A stretch of 64,000 nt of DNA from contig JAFYNJ010000008.1 in the NCBI GenBank assembly GCA_017549805.1, positions 248,001-312,000 on the forward strand, in the 5' to 3' direction. The position numbers and the translations under genes are program-made. Position 1 is the first letter of the stretch. Each line of letters opens with the position of its first letter. The stretch comes from Bacteroidales bacterium. GTDB taxonomy: Bacteria > Bacteroidota > Bacteroidia > Bacteroidales > F082. The notes under the pieces are model-generated. The model did no database searches. It worked only from the letters and a program-made list of their open reading frames with translations, and was not told where the DNA came from. Below are positions 32,154-40,260 of this stretch, one piece after another.

Positions 32154-34087
32154 CATTTGCCTAACTTATAGGTAATCGGCAGCATGTATCTCACTCTGAC
32201 GGGTTTGCCGTCCATGGTGCCAGGCTTCCACTTCGGCATGGCCTTGACCACACGGACCGCCTCGTCGTTGAGGTCTTTCTTGGAAGGATCCGGCTTCACC
32301 GTCTGCACCTCAGTAATCGATCCATCTTCAGCAACCACAAACTGGATAAACACCCGGTATTCGGCTTTGACTTCCATGTTTTGGTATTTTTCTGGCACCG
32401 TGATGTTCTCCTGAAGATACTTGATCATGGCATCCATGCCTCCCGAAAATTCAGGCATGGTCTCGGCGATCGGCCAAACGCCGTCCTTGTCAGGCTTCAG
32501 CTCGGCTTGCGGAGCAACGGTTCCTTTGTGAACGTCTCCTTTGGTAACGCCTTCCGATCCGGTAGTCTTGACCCCGTCCAGCTTGAAGAAGATGGGAAGC
32601 ATGTAGCTCACGCGCACTGGCTTGCCCTTCATCAATCCCGGCTTCCATTTCGGCATGGCCTTCACCACACGGACCGCCTCGTCGTCGCACAGCTTGCCGA
32701 TCCCTTTTGCTACTTTGACATCGGAGACCGCGCCGTCTTTCTCAATCACAAAACTGAGGAAAACCCTGCCGCTGATGCCCTTGTCCTTGGCTTCCTCTGG
32801 ATATTTGATGTTTTCGGAGAGGTATTTCATCATCGCATCCGAGCCACCGGGAAATTCCGGCATCACTTCCACGATTTGGAAGATGCTGTCGTTGTCAGGC
32901 GTTTTCATTGAGACGGATTCAGCTTGAGTAAAAGGAATTTGGTTAAGATGGGTGGCTTCCGGATTACCGTCTTTGTCTAATTTCGTGAAAGTAACAGCCG
33001 TACGCATCGTTCCATCTTCTATCGTTTCGTCATCAACCTTGATGTCATAGTACGATCCATCAGGCTCAGTGATGGTTGAGGTGGTATAAGGACACTCTTC
33101 ACCATATTTTTCATAATAGTAAACAGTAAGGGAATTGATCCCCATGTCTGCCTTCGTTTTAGAATCATCCTCTTGTGCCGCCACTTTCGTGTTGACTATC
33201 AACAATATCGCCAACACGGGCAATGTCGCCAACAGCTTCCACCAGAGACCCTTGGCTTTTTCATGCTTTGTAATCATCTTGATACGTTTTTTGGTTAAGA
33301 TTAAACTGAAATTATTGCTCATGTCGCTGAAATCGACGGCCGTGCACTGCTGCAAGATCAGCATCATGTAGTTTCGTTTGTCAGCTCCAGTAGCCATCAC
33401 ATCCTCGTCGGCGATGTACTCGTGAAGGCTCTGGAGTTCTCGTTTATAGAGGTATATGAAGGGGTTGAACCATTGGAAGATCTTCATCAGCTCTACCATC
33501 AGGATGTCCCAGGAATGGTGATGGGCGATGTGGCTCAACTCATGCCGCACGATGGTGGGATCGACCTGCTCATCGGGGAAGAAGGCGTAGCGGAAGAAGG
33601 AATAGGGGCCGTGTTCCTTATGGGTGAACACCATGGTGTAGCCGTCCATCTTGCACTTGGGCGAGCGGATGATCATGACGAGGAGCTTGCCCATTTTGAA
33701 GAGGAAGAGCAAGGCCGTCACCACCACACCAATTAAATAGACGATGCCCAGCACTTGCCAGAGTGAAACATGAATTCTGGCGGGCGGTGCCACTTCCACC
33801 TCGGGCAAAGTCACCGCAGTGGGTTCACCGTAAGAGATGGTGATTTCTTTAAGCATGAAGCCTCCTAACAAGTTTTGCTTGAAGGCCATCACCTGGGGCG
33901 AGCTTTGTCCCACCAACAGCCCAAACAAAGGCAATGCCAGCGAGAACAGCATCGCCGTAAGCAGATAGAATCGGTTGAATTGGAACCGATTGCTGTTGGT
34001 GAACAGCAGACGGTAAGCGATCCAAAGCACCATCAAGCCGATGGCAATGGGCAGCAGGTAATTGGTGAATAATTCCATTGGGTTCAT
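32153..34087 (-). CDS. BlaR1-like M56 metallopeptidase with two TonB C-terminal domains
   Basis: A 644-residue membrane protein. Several N-terminal helices are followed by an M56 zinc peptidase with HELSH (residues 182-186), a later Glu in LHEYIADEDV, and a last helix near residues 290-305. The periplasmic part holds two TonB C-terminal-like domains, each beginning MPEFPGG or MPEFSGG..MIKYLQENI and ending KWKPG..KPVRVxYMLP. This is the Bacteroidetes version of BlaR1/MecR1, in which a sensor protease cleaves the BlaI repressor encoded just upstream. What the TonB domains sense is unknown. The start is 6 bases after the BlaI-like gene. Confidence 0.9.
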   Translation of the reverse strand: MNPMELFTNYLLPIAIGLMVLWIAYRLLFTNSNRFQFNRFYLLTAMLFSLALPLFGLLVGQSSPQVMAFKQNLLGGFMLKEITISYGEPTAVTLPEVEVAPPARIHVSLWQVLGIVYLIGVVVTALLFLFKMGKLLVMIIRSPKCKMDGYTMVFTHKEHGPYSFFRYAFFPDEQVDPTIVRHELSHIAHHHSWDILMVELMKIFQWFNPFIYLYKRELQSLHEYIADEDVMATGADKRNYMMLILQQCTAVDFSDMSNNFSLILTKKRIKMITKHEKAKGLWWKLLATLPVLAILLIVNTKVAAQEDDSKTKADMGINSLTVYYYEKYGEECPYTTSTITEPDGSYYDIKVDDETIEDGTMRTAVTFTKLDKDGNPEATHLNQIPFTQAESVSMKTPDNDSIFQIVEVMPEFPGGSDAMMKYLSENIKYPEEAKDKGISGRVFLSFVIEKDGAVSDVKVAKGIGKLCDDEAVRVVKAMPKWKPGLMKGKPVRVSYMLPIFFKLDGVKTTGSEGVTKGDVHKGTVAPQAELKPDKDGVWPIAETMPEFSGGMDAMIKYLQENITVPEKYQNMEVKAEYRVFIQFVVAEDGSITEVQTVKPDPSKKDLNDEAVRVVKAMPKWKPGTMDGKPVRVRYMLPITYKLGK

Positions 34088-34093
34088 GGCATC

Positions 34094-34465
34094 CTATTTT
34101 TCGCCGTCGATGGCATCATCAATCATTTTCTTTAAGGTTTCCAACTCCTCAAGGCTGAAGTTCTCCTTCTTGGCAAAGGCCGACACCAGGTCGAGGTAGG
34201 AATTGTTGAAGTAGCGCTCCACCACGCTGCCAAGGAAGTTCTGGGAATACTCCTCCTTGCTGATGGCGGGACTGTAGCGGTTGGCCCGACAGAAGGTCTC
34301 GTGCTTCACGAAGCCTTTGTTTTCAAGGATCTTGATGATGGTGAGCACCGTGTTGTATGCTGGCTTCGGCTCGGGGAAAGCCGCCATGATCTCATTGGCG
34401 AATCCCTGGTCGATGCTCCACAGCACCTGCATCACCTGTTCCTCTGCTTTAGTTAACTCTTTCAT
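34094..34465 (-). CDS. BlaI/MecI-family transcriptional repressor
   Basis: A 123-residue winged-helix protein (MKELTKAEEQVMQVLWSIDQ, then the recognition helix around KPAYNTVLTIIKILENKGFV). BlaI-type repressors bind as dimers to palindromes and are inactivated by cleavage from the cognate M56 protease. The start at 34465 matches the family N-terminus. A perfect 16-bp palindrome 10 bases upstream is a good operator candidate. It is the first gene of a two-gene operon with the BlaR-like protein. No beta-lactamase gene is adjacent, so the regulated targets are unknown. Confidence 0.93.
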   Translation of the reverse strand: MKELTKAEEQVMQVLWSIDQGFANEIMAAFPEPKPAYNTVLTIIKILENKGFVKHETFCRANRYSPAISKEEYSQNFLGSVVERYFNNSYLDLVSAFAKKENFSLEELETLKKMIDDAIDGEK

Positions 34466-34474
34466 TTTCAATAA

Positions 34475-34490
34475 TATTAATCGATTAATA
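34475..34490. promoter_or_regulatory. Perfect 16-bp palindrome, candidate BlaI-like operator
   Basis: TATTAATCGATTAATA is its own reverse complement. It lies 10 bases upstream of the repressor start and overlaps the last codon and stop of the leucine-rich-repeat gene. Confidence 0.55.
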
Positions 34491-35408
34491 AACAACTCCC
34501 AAAGTATCTAGATGCAATTCCTCTTCAAGGGTCAACTTGAAAAAGTTGTCGCGGATGACCAAGATTTCCATTCCCGGTTTGTCCACTAGACCCCACGGAC
34601 ATTCATCCAACAGGTTATGTTCACAGTCAAACTCGTACAACGACTTCATCTTGGCTAGGTCAGGCAGCTCCAACAATTGGTTGTAACCCACGCCAAAACG
34701 CTGTATGGAGTCCATTTCAACGATCCAATCAGGCAGGAACTTCAAGTTGTTGTGATGGATGTAGAAGTACTTGAGCTTCTTCAGATTCCGCAATGTATCT
34801 GGAATGCGTTCTATTTCGTTGAATGCCAGATAGATTTGTTCCAAATCCTCCAATCCACCCATGAATTCTGGAATCTCTTTGATATGATTCTTATAAAAGT
34901 CGATTTGGCGCAGGGTCTTCAGCCGTCCGACACATTCCGGGATGGATTCAAAGTCGTTTTCATAGAGAACGACATTGCCGATTTGCTCCAGATCGCCAAA
35001 GGATTCAGGCAACGAACTCAGCTTGTTGCGCATCAGCACCAAGGTCTTGCATTGCAGCTTGCCTACATTGCTGGGCAGTTTTTCGATACCGTTGTTGACC
35101 ATCAGCAGACGCTCCACCTTGGCGATGTGACGGATGTCGGATCTCGTCAGTCGCAAACGATTGTTGTTGAGATTGATTTCCTTAAGACTGTCGAGCGAAG
35201 CGACCCAAGCGGGAATATGATTGATGCGGTTGTTTTGGAGATCAAGCTCTTTTAACTTCTTACACCTTTTAATATAAGAAGGGATTCTTCTCAGGTTTTG
35301 GTTGGCCAAGCTGACCTTTTCCACCGTATAATCATAGCTCCTGAGCGAGGCGCATGACGACAGCAATAAGGTAAAAACCAGGAATCCTATGACGTTTTTT
35401 GTTCTCAT
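34485..35408 (-). CDS. Leucine-rich-repeat lipoprotein
   Basis: A 307-residue lipoprotein (lipobox LLLSSC) made almost wholly of leucine-rich repeats of about 23 residues (KLKELDLQNNRINHIPAWV, SLKEINLNNNRL, TLRQIDFYKNHIKEIPEFM, KLKYFYIHHNNLKFLPDWI and others), roughly ten in number. These form a curved solenoid for protein binding; no catalytic motif is present. The start at 35408 was selected over a much longer upstream frame that runs through the tRNA-Gln gene, because the signal peptide and a -7 box fit. It may share a transcript with the BlaI/BlaR-like genes. Confidence 0.85.
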   Translation of the reverse strand: MRTKNVIGFLVFTLLLSSCASLRSYDYTVEKVSLANQNLRRIPSYIKRCKKLKELDLQNNRINHIPAWVASLDSLKEINLNNNRLRLTRSDIRHIAKVERLLMVNNGIEKLPSNVGKLQCKTLVLMRNKLSSLPESFGDLEQIGNVVLYENDFESIPECVGRLKTLRQIDFYKNHIKEIPEFMGGLEDLEQIYLAFNEIERIPDTLRNLKKLKYFYIHHNNLKFLPDWIVEMDSIQRFGVGYNQLLELPDLAKMKSLYEFDCEHNLLDECPWGLVDKPGMEILVIRDNFFKLTLEEELHLDTLGVVY

Positions 35409-35426
35409 TTCGCTTGTATAACGCTG

Positions 35427-35434
35427 CAAATATA
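35427..35434 (-). promoter_or_regulatory. -7 box TATATTTG for the leucine-rich-repeat gene
   Basis: TAnnTTTG match on the minus strand, 18 bases from the start at 35408. Confidence 0.55.
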
Positions 35435-35536
35435 ACAAATATTTTAATCTTACAACTAATTTTTTAGTTTTTTCGCGAAAAATTTTGTTTAGTTCAAAAA
35501 AAACCGATTTTTTTCTTGCAAAAACTAAAAAAAGTG

Positions 35537-35544
35537 TATTTTTG
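35537..35544 (+). promoter_or_regulatory. -7 box TATTTTTG for tRNA-Gln
   Basis: Perfect TAnnTTTG match 13 bases before the tRNA 5' end. Confidence 0.6.
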
Positions 35545-35557
35545 CAGCCGATACAGA

Positions 35558-35630
35558 TGCCCAATGGTGTAATTGGCAACACGACTGACTCTGGATCAGT
35601 AAAGTCCAGGTTCGAACCCTGGTTGGGCAA
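35558..35630 (+). tRNA. tRNA-Gln (anticodon CTG)
   Basis: 73 nt cloverleaf: acceptor TGCCCAA/TTGGGCA, anticodon stem ACTGA/TCAGT around CTCTGGA (anticodon CTG), T arm CCAGG/CCTGG with loop TTCGAAC. The discriminator is A and CCA is not encoded. It is the substrate shared in principle by GlnRS and GatDE of this window. Confidence 0.95.
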
Positions 35631-35634
35631 CTTT

Positions 35635-35665
35635 AAACCGCTACGAATTTGATTCGCAGCGGTTT
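35635..35665 (+). terminator. Terminator after tRNA-Gln
   Basis: Stem AAACCGCT/AGCGGTTT with an inner CGAAT/ATTCG pairing, followed by a T-run; 5 bases past the tRNA. Confidence 0.88.
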
Positions 35666-35671
35666 TTTTAT

Positions 35672-35679
35672 TATGTTTG
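35672..35679 (+). promoter_or_regulatory. -7 box TATGTTTG for the lipoprotein gene at 35701
   Basis: TAnnTTTG match 21 bases upstream of the ATG. Confidence 0.5.
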
Positions 35680-35700
35680 CATCATCATAATCCTAAAATC

Positions 35701-36522
35701 ATGAAAAAAAGCATTTTATTCCTTGCCGTCGTCGCCCTCCTTTTCGGCTGTGACAACAACAAACAGAACAATAAACCTGAACCCAAGCAGGAAGCCTTCA
35801 ACGTGGAGACCTATGAAGTGATGGGCGACCGCCTATACAGTACCAAAGGCGAAGGTGAAGATACCTATGAAGTGCGTGGCTCTTTCGGATGCGAGATTGA
35901 CATCCCCGTAACCGAGAACCAAGTACTCCTCGATAGCATCTGCTATTGGATTGCCTCCAATTTCGGAAGTGTTTATGACGGAGATCCTCGCGACTTGAAA
36001 GCTATGGTAAACCATTACAAGAACTATTCTTTGGATCCCGGTCTCGATGAAGATCCAGAAGGATTCGACATGCGCTATACCATCAAGATGCTGGAAGCCA
36101 CCGACCATTATGTTACCTATTGCTTTGAAAGGTTCTTCGAAGCAAACAGCAGTCCACGTGCCAACTCAGAAAAGACGTATCAGACCTTCGACCGCAACAC
36201 TGGCAAACGCTTCACGCGTGAGATGGTCAAAGCCGATGAAAACTTGGAGCAGCTGGTCATGAACGAGCTGATGGAACAGTATTTCAGCGAATGGAATGAT
36301 GAAGCGCTTACTGAGATTCTATACTTTGATCCCGAAGATCCTGAAGAAAGTGGATTCCCGCTCCCACAATTCAATGAACCTTGGATCCAAGACGGCTATC
36401 TCTATTTCGGCTACGGTACACAAGAGATCGCCCAATATTGCGCCGGTCAGCCGCAATGCTGTCTGCCTTACGACACCATGAAGCCCTTCCTGACAGAAGA
36501 AGGACAAGCATTTTTTGAATAA
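35701..36522 (+). CDS. Lipoprotein with DUF3298/RsiV-like fold
   Basis: A 273-residue lipoprotein (lipobox LLFGCDNN). The layout resembles DUF3298-containing proteins (RsiV-like): an N-terminal strand region, a central YTIKMLEATDHYVTYCFERF, the block KTYQTFDRNTGKRFTREMVK and a C-terminal QDGYLYFGYGTQEIAQY. In Gram-positives this domain binds lysozyme; in Bacteroidetes the role is unknown. The start at 35701 gives a proper lipoprotein signal. The sialidase gene follows after 21 bases, so the two are probably cotranscribed. Confidence 0.75.
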   Translation: MKKSILFLAVVALLFGCDNNKQNNKPEPKQEAFNVETYEVMGDRLYSTKGEGEDTYEVRGSFGCEIDIPVTENQVLLDSICYWIASNFGSVYDGDPRDLKAMVNHYKNYSLDPGLDEDPEGFDMRYTIKMLEATDHYVTYCFERFFEANSSPRANSEKTYQTFDRNTGKRFTREMVKADENLEQLVMNELMEQYFSEWNDEALTEILYFDPEDPEESGFPLPQFNEPWIQDGYLYFGYGTQEIAQYCAGQPQCCLPYDTMKPFLTEEGQAFFE

Positions 36523-36543
36523 ACTCCATAGAACCATCCCATT

Positions 36544-39084
36544 ATGAAAAAGCTCTCTTTCCTTCTCGTCATGGTGTCCATTGCGACTTTGGCCACCGCA
36601 CAACCAGCGCACTTCATCACCTTCAACGGAACCGACCAATACATGCGCATTCCGCATCATGAAGACTTCAACATCGCTGCGGACCAAAGTTTCACATTGA
36701 CAGGATGGATACGGAACGAGACCTATACCGGCACGCCGCGCTACGTGTGCAAACGCGACATGTCGGTGCAAAACGCCAGCGACGAACGAACCGGCTATGA
36801 GTTCTTCGGAACGGGCAACTCGGGACAGTCGTTGGGACTCAACACCCCCACTTCCTCTACCGGCCATGCGCTATCCGTTTACACGGGAGTGACCATACCT
36901 GCCGGAGAATGGATGCATTTCGCCCTTGTGGTGGACCGCACCAATAACGTCATTAGGATTTACCACGACTTGAACACCAACGACGAATGGTCGGCCCCCG
37001 TGAACAACTGGGCGGTCACCAATACCCACGATGTGTTCATCGGAGCAGGCAACAGCAGTGGCCAACCCGCCAACTTCTGCAACGGCTCTTTCGGCAATGT
37101 GCGTTTCTATGGCATGCCTTTGAGTTACCAGGAAATCATGACCGACTACTATCACAACGACCTCGCCGAACTCACCGCCACCATGCAGGACCATCTGCTG
37201 GCCGCTTATGACTTCAGTACTGATCACATCTCAGGCAACCAACTGGCCGACCTCACTGGCCACGGACACAATGCCAACCTTATCAACTTCACTTTCGGCG
37301 GTGCTCAGATCCTCAACGTGACATTGACCCAAGACACTCGCTTGACCGGTCGTGGCAACCCCAACGATGTCATCCTCAAGGCGGCAGTGGCCTACGGTGG
37401 GAATAACAACGTAGTTGGCCTGCAGTCGATGGTAATCAACCTTGAAGGCACCACCGACCTGAACGACATTGAGGAAATCAAGATATATTCTACTGGAACG
37501 GTGAACAGCTTCGACTGGCGCCATCTCCAGAACGCCACCTTGATTGGAAGTGTTGCCCCTGCCTCGGGTGATCTGACCTGCAACCTAAACGGCACTTTGG
37601 CATCGGGTACCAACTACCTGTGGGTCACCGCCCATGTTGCCAACAACGCCACCGAAGGCAACCTGATTGATGCCTCCTTGAAATCGATCGTAACCACTGA
37701 TGAAAACTACGGCATCGGCAATCCATCGCCAGCAGGCAGTCGTGAGATCATCCTGGCCCATACTTTATTGTTGCAGCCAGGCGACTACAATTCCACCAAC
37801 TACCGCATCCCCGCGGTTATCACAGCCAAGGATGGCTCCATCGTGGCAATGACCGACAAACGCAAATACAACGAGGGCGACCTCCCCGAAGACATTGACA
37901 TCGTATGCAACCGCAGCACCGACGGCGGACATACTTGGAGCGAGCCACTTACTGTCGCCCTTGGCACTGGTGTCAATCATGGCTTCGGCGACTGCGCCTT
38001 GGCTTGGAGCAACGACGACAACGGCTTGATTGCCGGCTTTGTGGGCGGTCCCGGCTTGTGGTACTCCACACCATCGAACCCCATCCACAACTATATTGCA
38101 AGAAGCTACGACAACGGCCAGACCTGGACGGAGCCTGAAGACATCACCCACTTCATCTTCGGCGACAACTGCATCTATGAAGGACAGCGCACTTGGCGCG
38201 CCTCGTTCTTTGGCTCAGGCAATGGCTTACGCACCTCCACGGGACGCATCATGTTTGTGGCCGCTATCCGCGAAACTACGGCACAGTCGTTGAACAATTA
38301 CGCGGTGTATTCCGACGACAACGGTCTGACTTGGCATGTGTCGGGTCGCGCTTCCGTGGCTGGCGACGAGGCCAAAGTCACAGAGTTGGTTGATGGTCGC
38401 ATCCTGATGAGCATCCGCCATGGCGGCAACCGTTGGTACAACATTTCCGAGGACGGCGGTGAGACCTGGCAACCCACCACCTCCACATGGTACGACATCA
38501 CAGCGCCTGCCTGCAACGGCGACATGATCCGTTACACCTCAGTGAACCAAGGCGACGACCGTAACCGTCTGCTGCATTCCGTGCCATACGGCAACTCGCG
38601 CGCCAACGTGTCGGTCTATGTGAGCTATGACGAAGGCGAGAGCTGGCCCGTGCGCAAGACCATCGTGCCTTACAGCTCGGCTTATTCTTCCCTGTGCATC
38701 CTGCCAGACGGCACTATTGGCCTTTATGTCGAGGAAGCCTACGCAGGCGCCTCGGGCTACTCCACCGTATTCTATAACTTCAGCTTGGATTGGCTCACCG
38801 ACGGCCAAGACCATTTCGAACCCACTTCCGTCATTGAAAACACAGAAACTTGGGACAGCCTGAAGATCTATCCCGTGCCAACTTCAACGATTGTCACCAT
38901 CGAGACTGAAGGCATGAAGAGCATTGAAGTATTTGATGTCAAGGGACAACTCGTTATGTCAGTCTCGACCAACGGGTCTTCAGAGGTCCGCTTGGATGTA
39001 TCCAAGATGGCTTCAGGCCTTTATCTAGTTAAAGGCTTCGATGCCAACGGCCAAAAGAAAGATGGAAGATTCGTGAAGAAATAA
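36544..39084 (+). CDS. Secreted exo-alpha-sialidase (GH33) with type A T9SS signal
   Basis: An 846-residue exported enzyme that removes terminal sialic acid from host glycoconjugates. The order is: signal peptide (TLATAQ); a LamG/concanavalin-like domain (to about residue 230); a BNR-associated N-terminal domain (about 255-400); and the six-bladed propeller with the arginine-triad entry NYRIPAVI (near residue 419) and Asp boxes STDGGHTW, SYDNGQTW, SDDNGLTW, SEDGGETW and SYDEGESW. A C-terminal T9SS sorting domain (IYPVPTSTIVTIE onward) indicates surface anchoring or release. The enzyme fits mucin foraging together with the fucosidase. No sialic acid catabolic genes are adjacent. Confidence 0.94.
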   Translation: MKKLSFLLVMVSIATLATAQPAHFITFNGTDQYMRIPHHEDFNIAADQSFTLTGWIRNETYTGTPRYVCKRDMSVQNASDERTGYEFFGTGNSGQSLGLNTPTSSTGHALSVYTGVTIPAGEWMHFALVVDRTNNVIRIYHDLNTNDEWSAPVNNWAVTNTHDVFIGAGNSSGQPANFCNGSFGNVRFYGMPLSYQEIMTDYYHNDLAELTATMQDHLLAAYDFSTDHISGNQLADLTGHGHNANLINFTFGGAQILNVTLTQDTRLTGRGNPNDVILKAAVAYGGNNNVVGLQSMVINLEGTTDLNDIEEIKIYSTGTVNSFDWRHLQNATLIGSVAPASGDLTCNLNGTLASGTNYLWVTAHVANNATEGNLIDASLKSIVTTDENYGIGNPSPAGSREIILAHTLLLQPGDYNSTNYRIPAVITAKDGSIVAMTDKRKYNEGDLPEDIDIVCNRSTDGGHTWSEPLTVALGTGVNHGFGDCALAWSNDDNGLIAGFVGGPGLWYSTPSNPIHNYIARSYDNGQTWTEPEDITHFIFGDNCIYEGQRTWRASFFGSGNGLRTSTGRIMFVAAIRETTAQSLNNYAVYSDDNGLTWHVSGRASVAGDEAKVTELVDGRILMSIRHGGNRWYNISEDGGETWQPTTSTWYDITAPACNGDMIRYTSVNQGDDRNRLLHSVPYGNSRANVSVYVSYDEGESWPVRKTIVPYSSAYSSLCILPDGTIGLYVEEAYAGASGYSTVFYNFSLDWLTDGQDHFEPTSVIENTETWDSLKIYPVPTSTIVTIETEGMKSIEVFDVKGQLVMSVSTNGSSEVRLDVSKMASGLYLVKGFDANGQKKDGRFVKK

Positions 39085-39090
39085 GACTGA

Positions 39091-39693
39091 TTACAGACTC
39101 ATCTTGATCCTCGACGCCAAGATATCCACCACCACAGGGCTGGAGCCTTGCGGCAGGATGATGTCGGCATAACGTTTGGTGGGCTCGATGAACTGTTGGT
39201 GCATGGGCTTCACGAAGGTCTGGTAATGACGGAGCACCGCTTCCCAAGTACGGCCACGCTCGGCGATGTCGCGATGGATGATGCGCATCAAACGCTCATC
39301 GCTGTCGGTATCCACAAACACCTTGATGTCCATGCGTTTGCGCAACTCTTCGCTGTTCAGCACCAAGATACCTTCCACAATGATCACCTCAGTGGGCTCC
39401 ACATGGACCACCTCCTCCGAACGGGCGCAGGTGACGTAGGTATAGATAGGCATCGGGATAGTCTCGCCTCTTTTCAGCCGATCCAAGTGGTCAATCATCA
39501 GATCCCACTCGATGGCATCGGGATGGTCAAAGTTGATATGCAACTTCTCTTCGGGAGAAAGATGTCCATTGTCGTAGTAATAAGCGTCTTGGGAAATAAC
39601 GGAAACCGAATTGTTTGGCAATTGTTTAACCAATTCTTTCACGACGGTGGTCTTGCCTGAACCCGAACCGCCTGCGATACCGATGATTAACAT
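39091..39693 (-). CDS. udk: Uridine kinase
   Basis: Phosphorylates uridine and cytidine in pyrimidine salvage. The 200-residue P-loop kinase has IGIAGGSGSGKTTVV, the DAYYYD motif, FDHPDAIEWDLM, PIYTYVTCAR and EGILVL, in the family order and length. The start at 39693 was chosen because the family begins right before the P-loop; codons further upstream would extend through the divergent promoters. It converges with the sialidase gene (6-base gap). Confidence 0.96.
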   Translation of the reverse strand: MLIIGIAGGSGSGKTTVVKELVKQLPNNSVSVISQDAYYYDNGHLSPEEKLHINFDHPDAIEWDLMIDHLDRLKRGETIPMPIYTYVTCARSEEVVHVEPTEVIIVEGILVLNSEELRKRMDIKVFVDTDSDERLMRIIHRDIAERGRTWEAVLRHYQTFVKPMHQQFIEPTKRYADIILPQGSSPVVVDILASRIKMSL

Positions 39694-39715
39694 GTTATGG
39701 CATTTTTTGAATGCA

Positions 39716-39723
39716 CAAAAATA
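39716..39723 (-). promoter_or_regulatory. -7 box TATTTTTG for udk
   Basis: Perfect TAnnTTTG match on the minus strand, 22 bases from the udk start; 9 bases from the divergent box at 39733. Confidence 0.6.
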
Positions 39724-39732
39724 AAAAAAAAG

Positions 39733-39740
39733 TAATTTTG
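39733..39740 (+). promoter_or_regulatory. -7 box TAATTTTG for the FMN-binding protein gene
   Basis: TAnnTTTG match 17 bases upstream of the ATG at 39758. Confidence 0.6.
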
Positions 39741-39757
39741 CAACAAATACCAACGCC

Positions 39758-40258
39758 ATGAAAAAAACACAGCTATTCTTCGCAGGGCTGATCATCGCTC
39801 TCTCCACCCTCTCTTTTGCCCAATGCACCAATTACAAACCCACCGAGAAGGACCTTCCCATCGAGACCTTGACGGAGCTCCAAACCGCCTTTCCCAAGGC
39901 CGCCTATGTCGAGTTGACCGAAACCGCCACATACGCTGTGAAAAACGACAAAGGCAAGGTCATCGGCACCGTGATGCTTTCCTCGCCCTATTCCGATGAC
40001 ATCAAAGGATTCAACGGCCCCACACCTTTGCAAATCGCCTTGGATGAAAAAGGCAAGATCATTGAAGTGCGTGTGCTCAAGAACGACGAAACGCCCAGCT
40101 TCCTGAACCGTGTCATCAATGCAGGATTCCTCAATTCGTGGAACGGCCTCACCGCCAAAGAGGCACTGGATAAAGAAGTGGATGCCGTCAGCGGAGCCAC
40201 TTACTCATCCAACGGCATCCAACGGAGTCTGAAAGCCAGACTGGAAGCCATTAAGTAA
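39758..40258 (+). CDS. Secreted FMN-binding domain protein
   Basis: A 166-residue exported protein (signal ending LSFAQ) with an FMN_bind domain as in RnfG and NqrC. The C-terminal motif DAVSGATYSSNGI matches the flavinylation consensus in which FMN is attached by ApbE through a phosphoester to the Thr of SGAT. It lacks other electron-transfer modules, so it is a stand-alone extracytosolic flavoprotein. It may take part in electron transfer to an external acceptor; partners are not in the window. It is separated by 2 bases from the convergent peptidase gene. Confidence 0.88.
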   Translation: MKKTQLFFAGLIIALSTLSFAQCTNYKPTEKDLPIETLTELQTAFPKAAYVELTETATYAVKNDKGKVIGTVMLSSPYSDDIKGFNGPTPLQIALDEKGKIIEVRVLKNDETPSFLNRVINAGFLNSWNGLTAKEALDKEVDAVSGATYSSNGIQRSLKARLEAIK

Positions 40259-40260
40259 TA

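Noticed and set aside
34485..35630. A longer form of the leucine-rich-repeat protein
   Set aside because: The extra N-terminal part would be read antisense through tRNA-Gln and lacks coding character; the lipoprotein signal starts at 35408.
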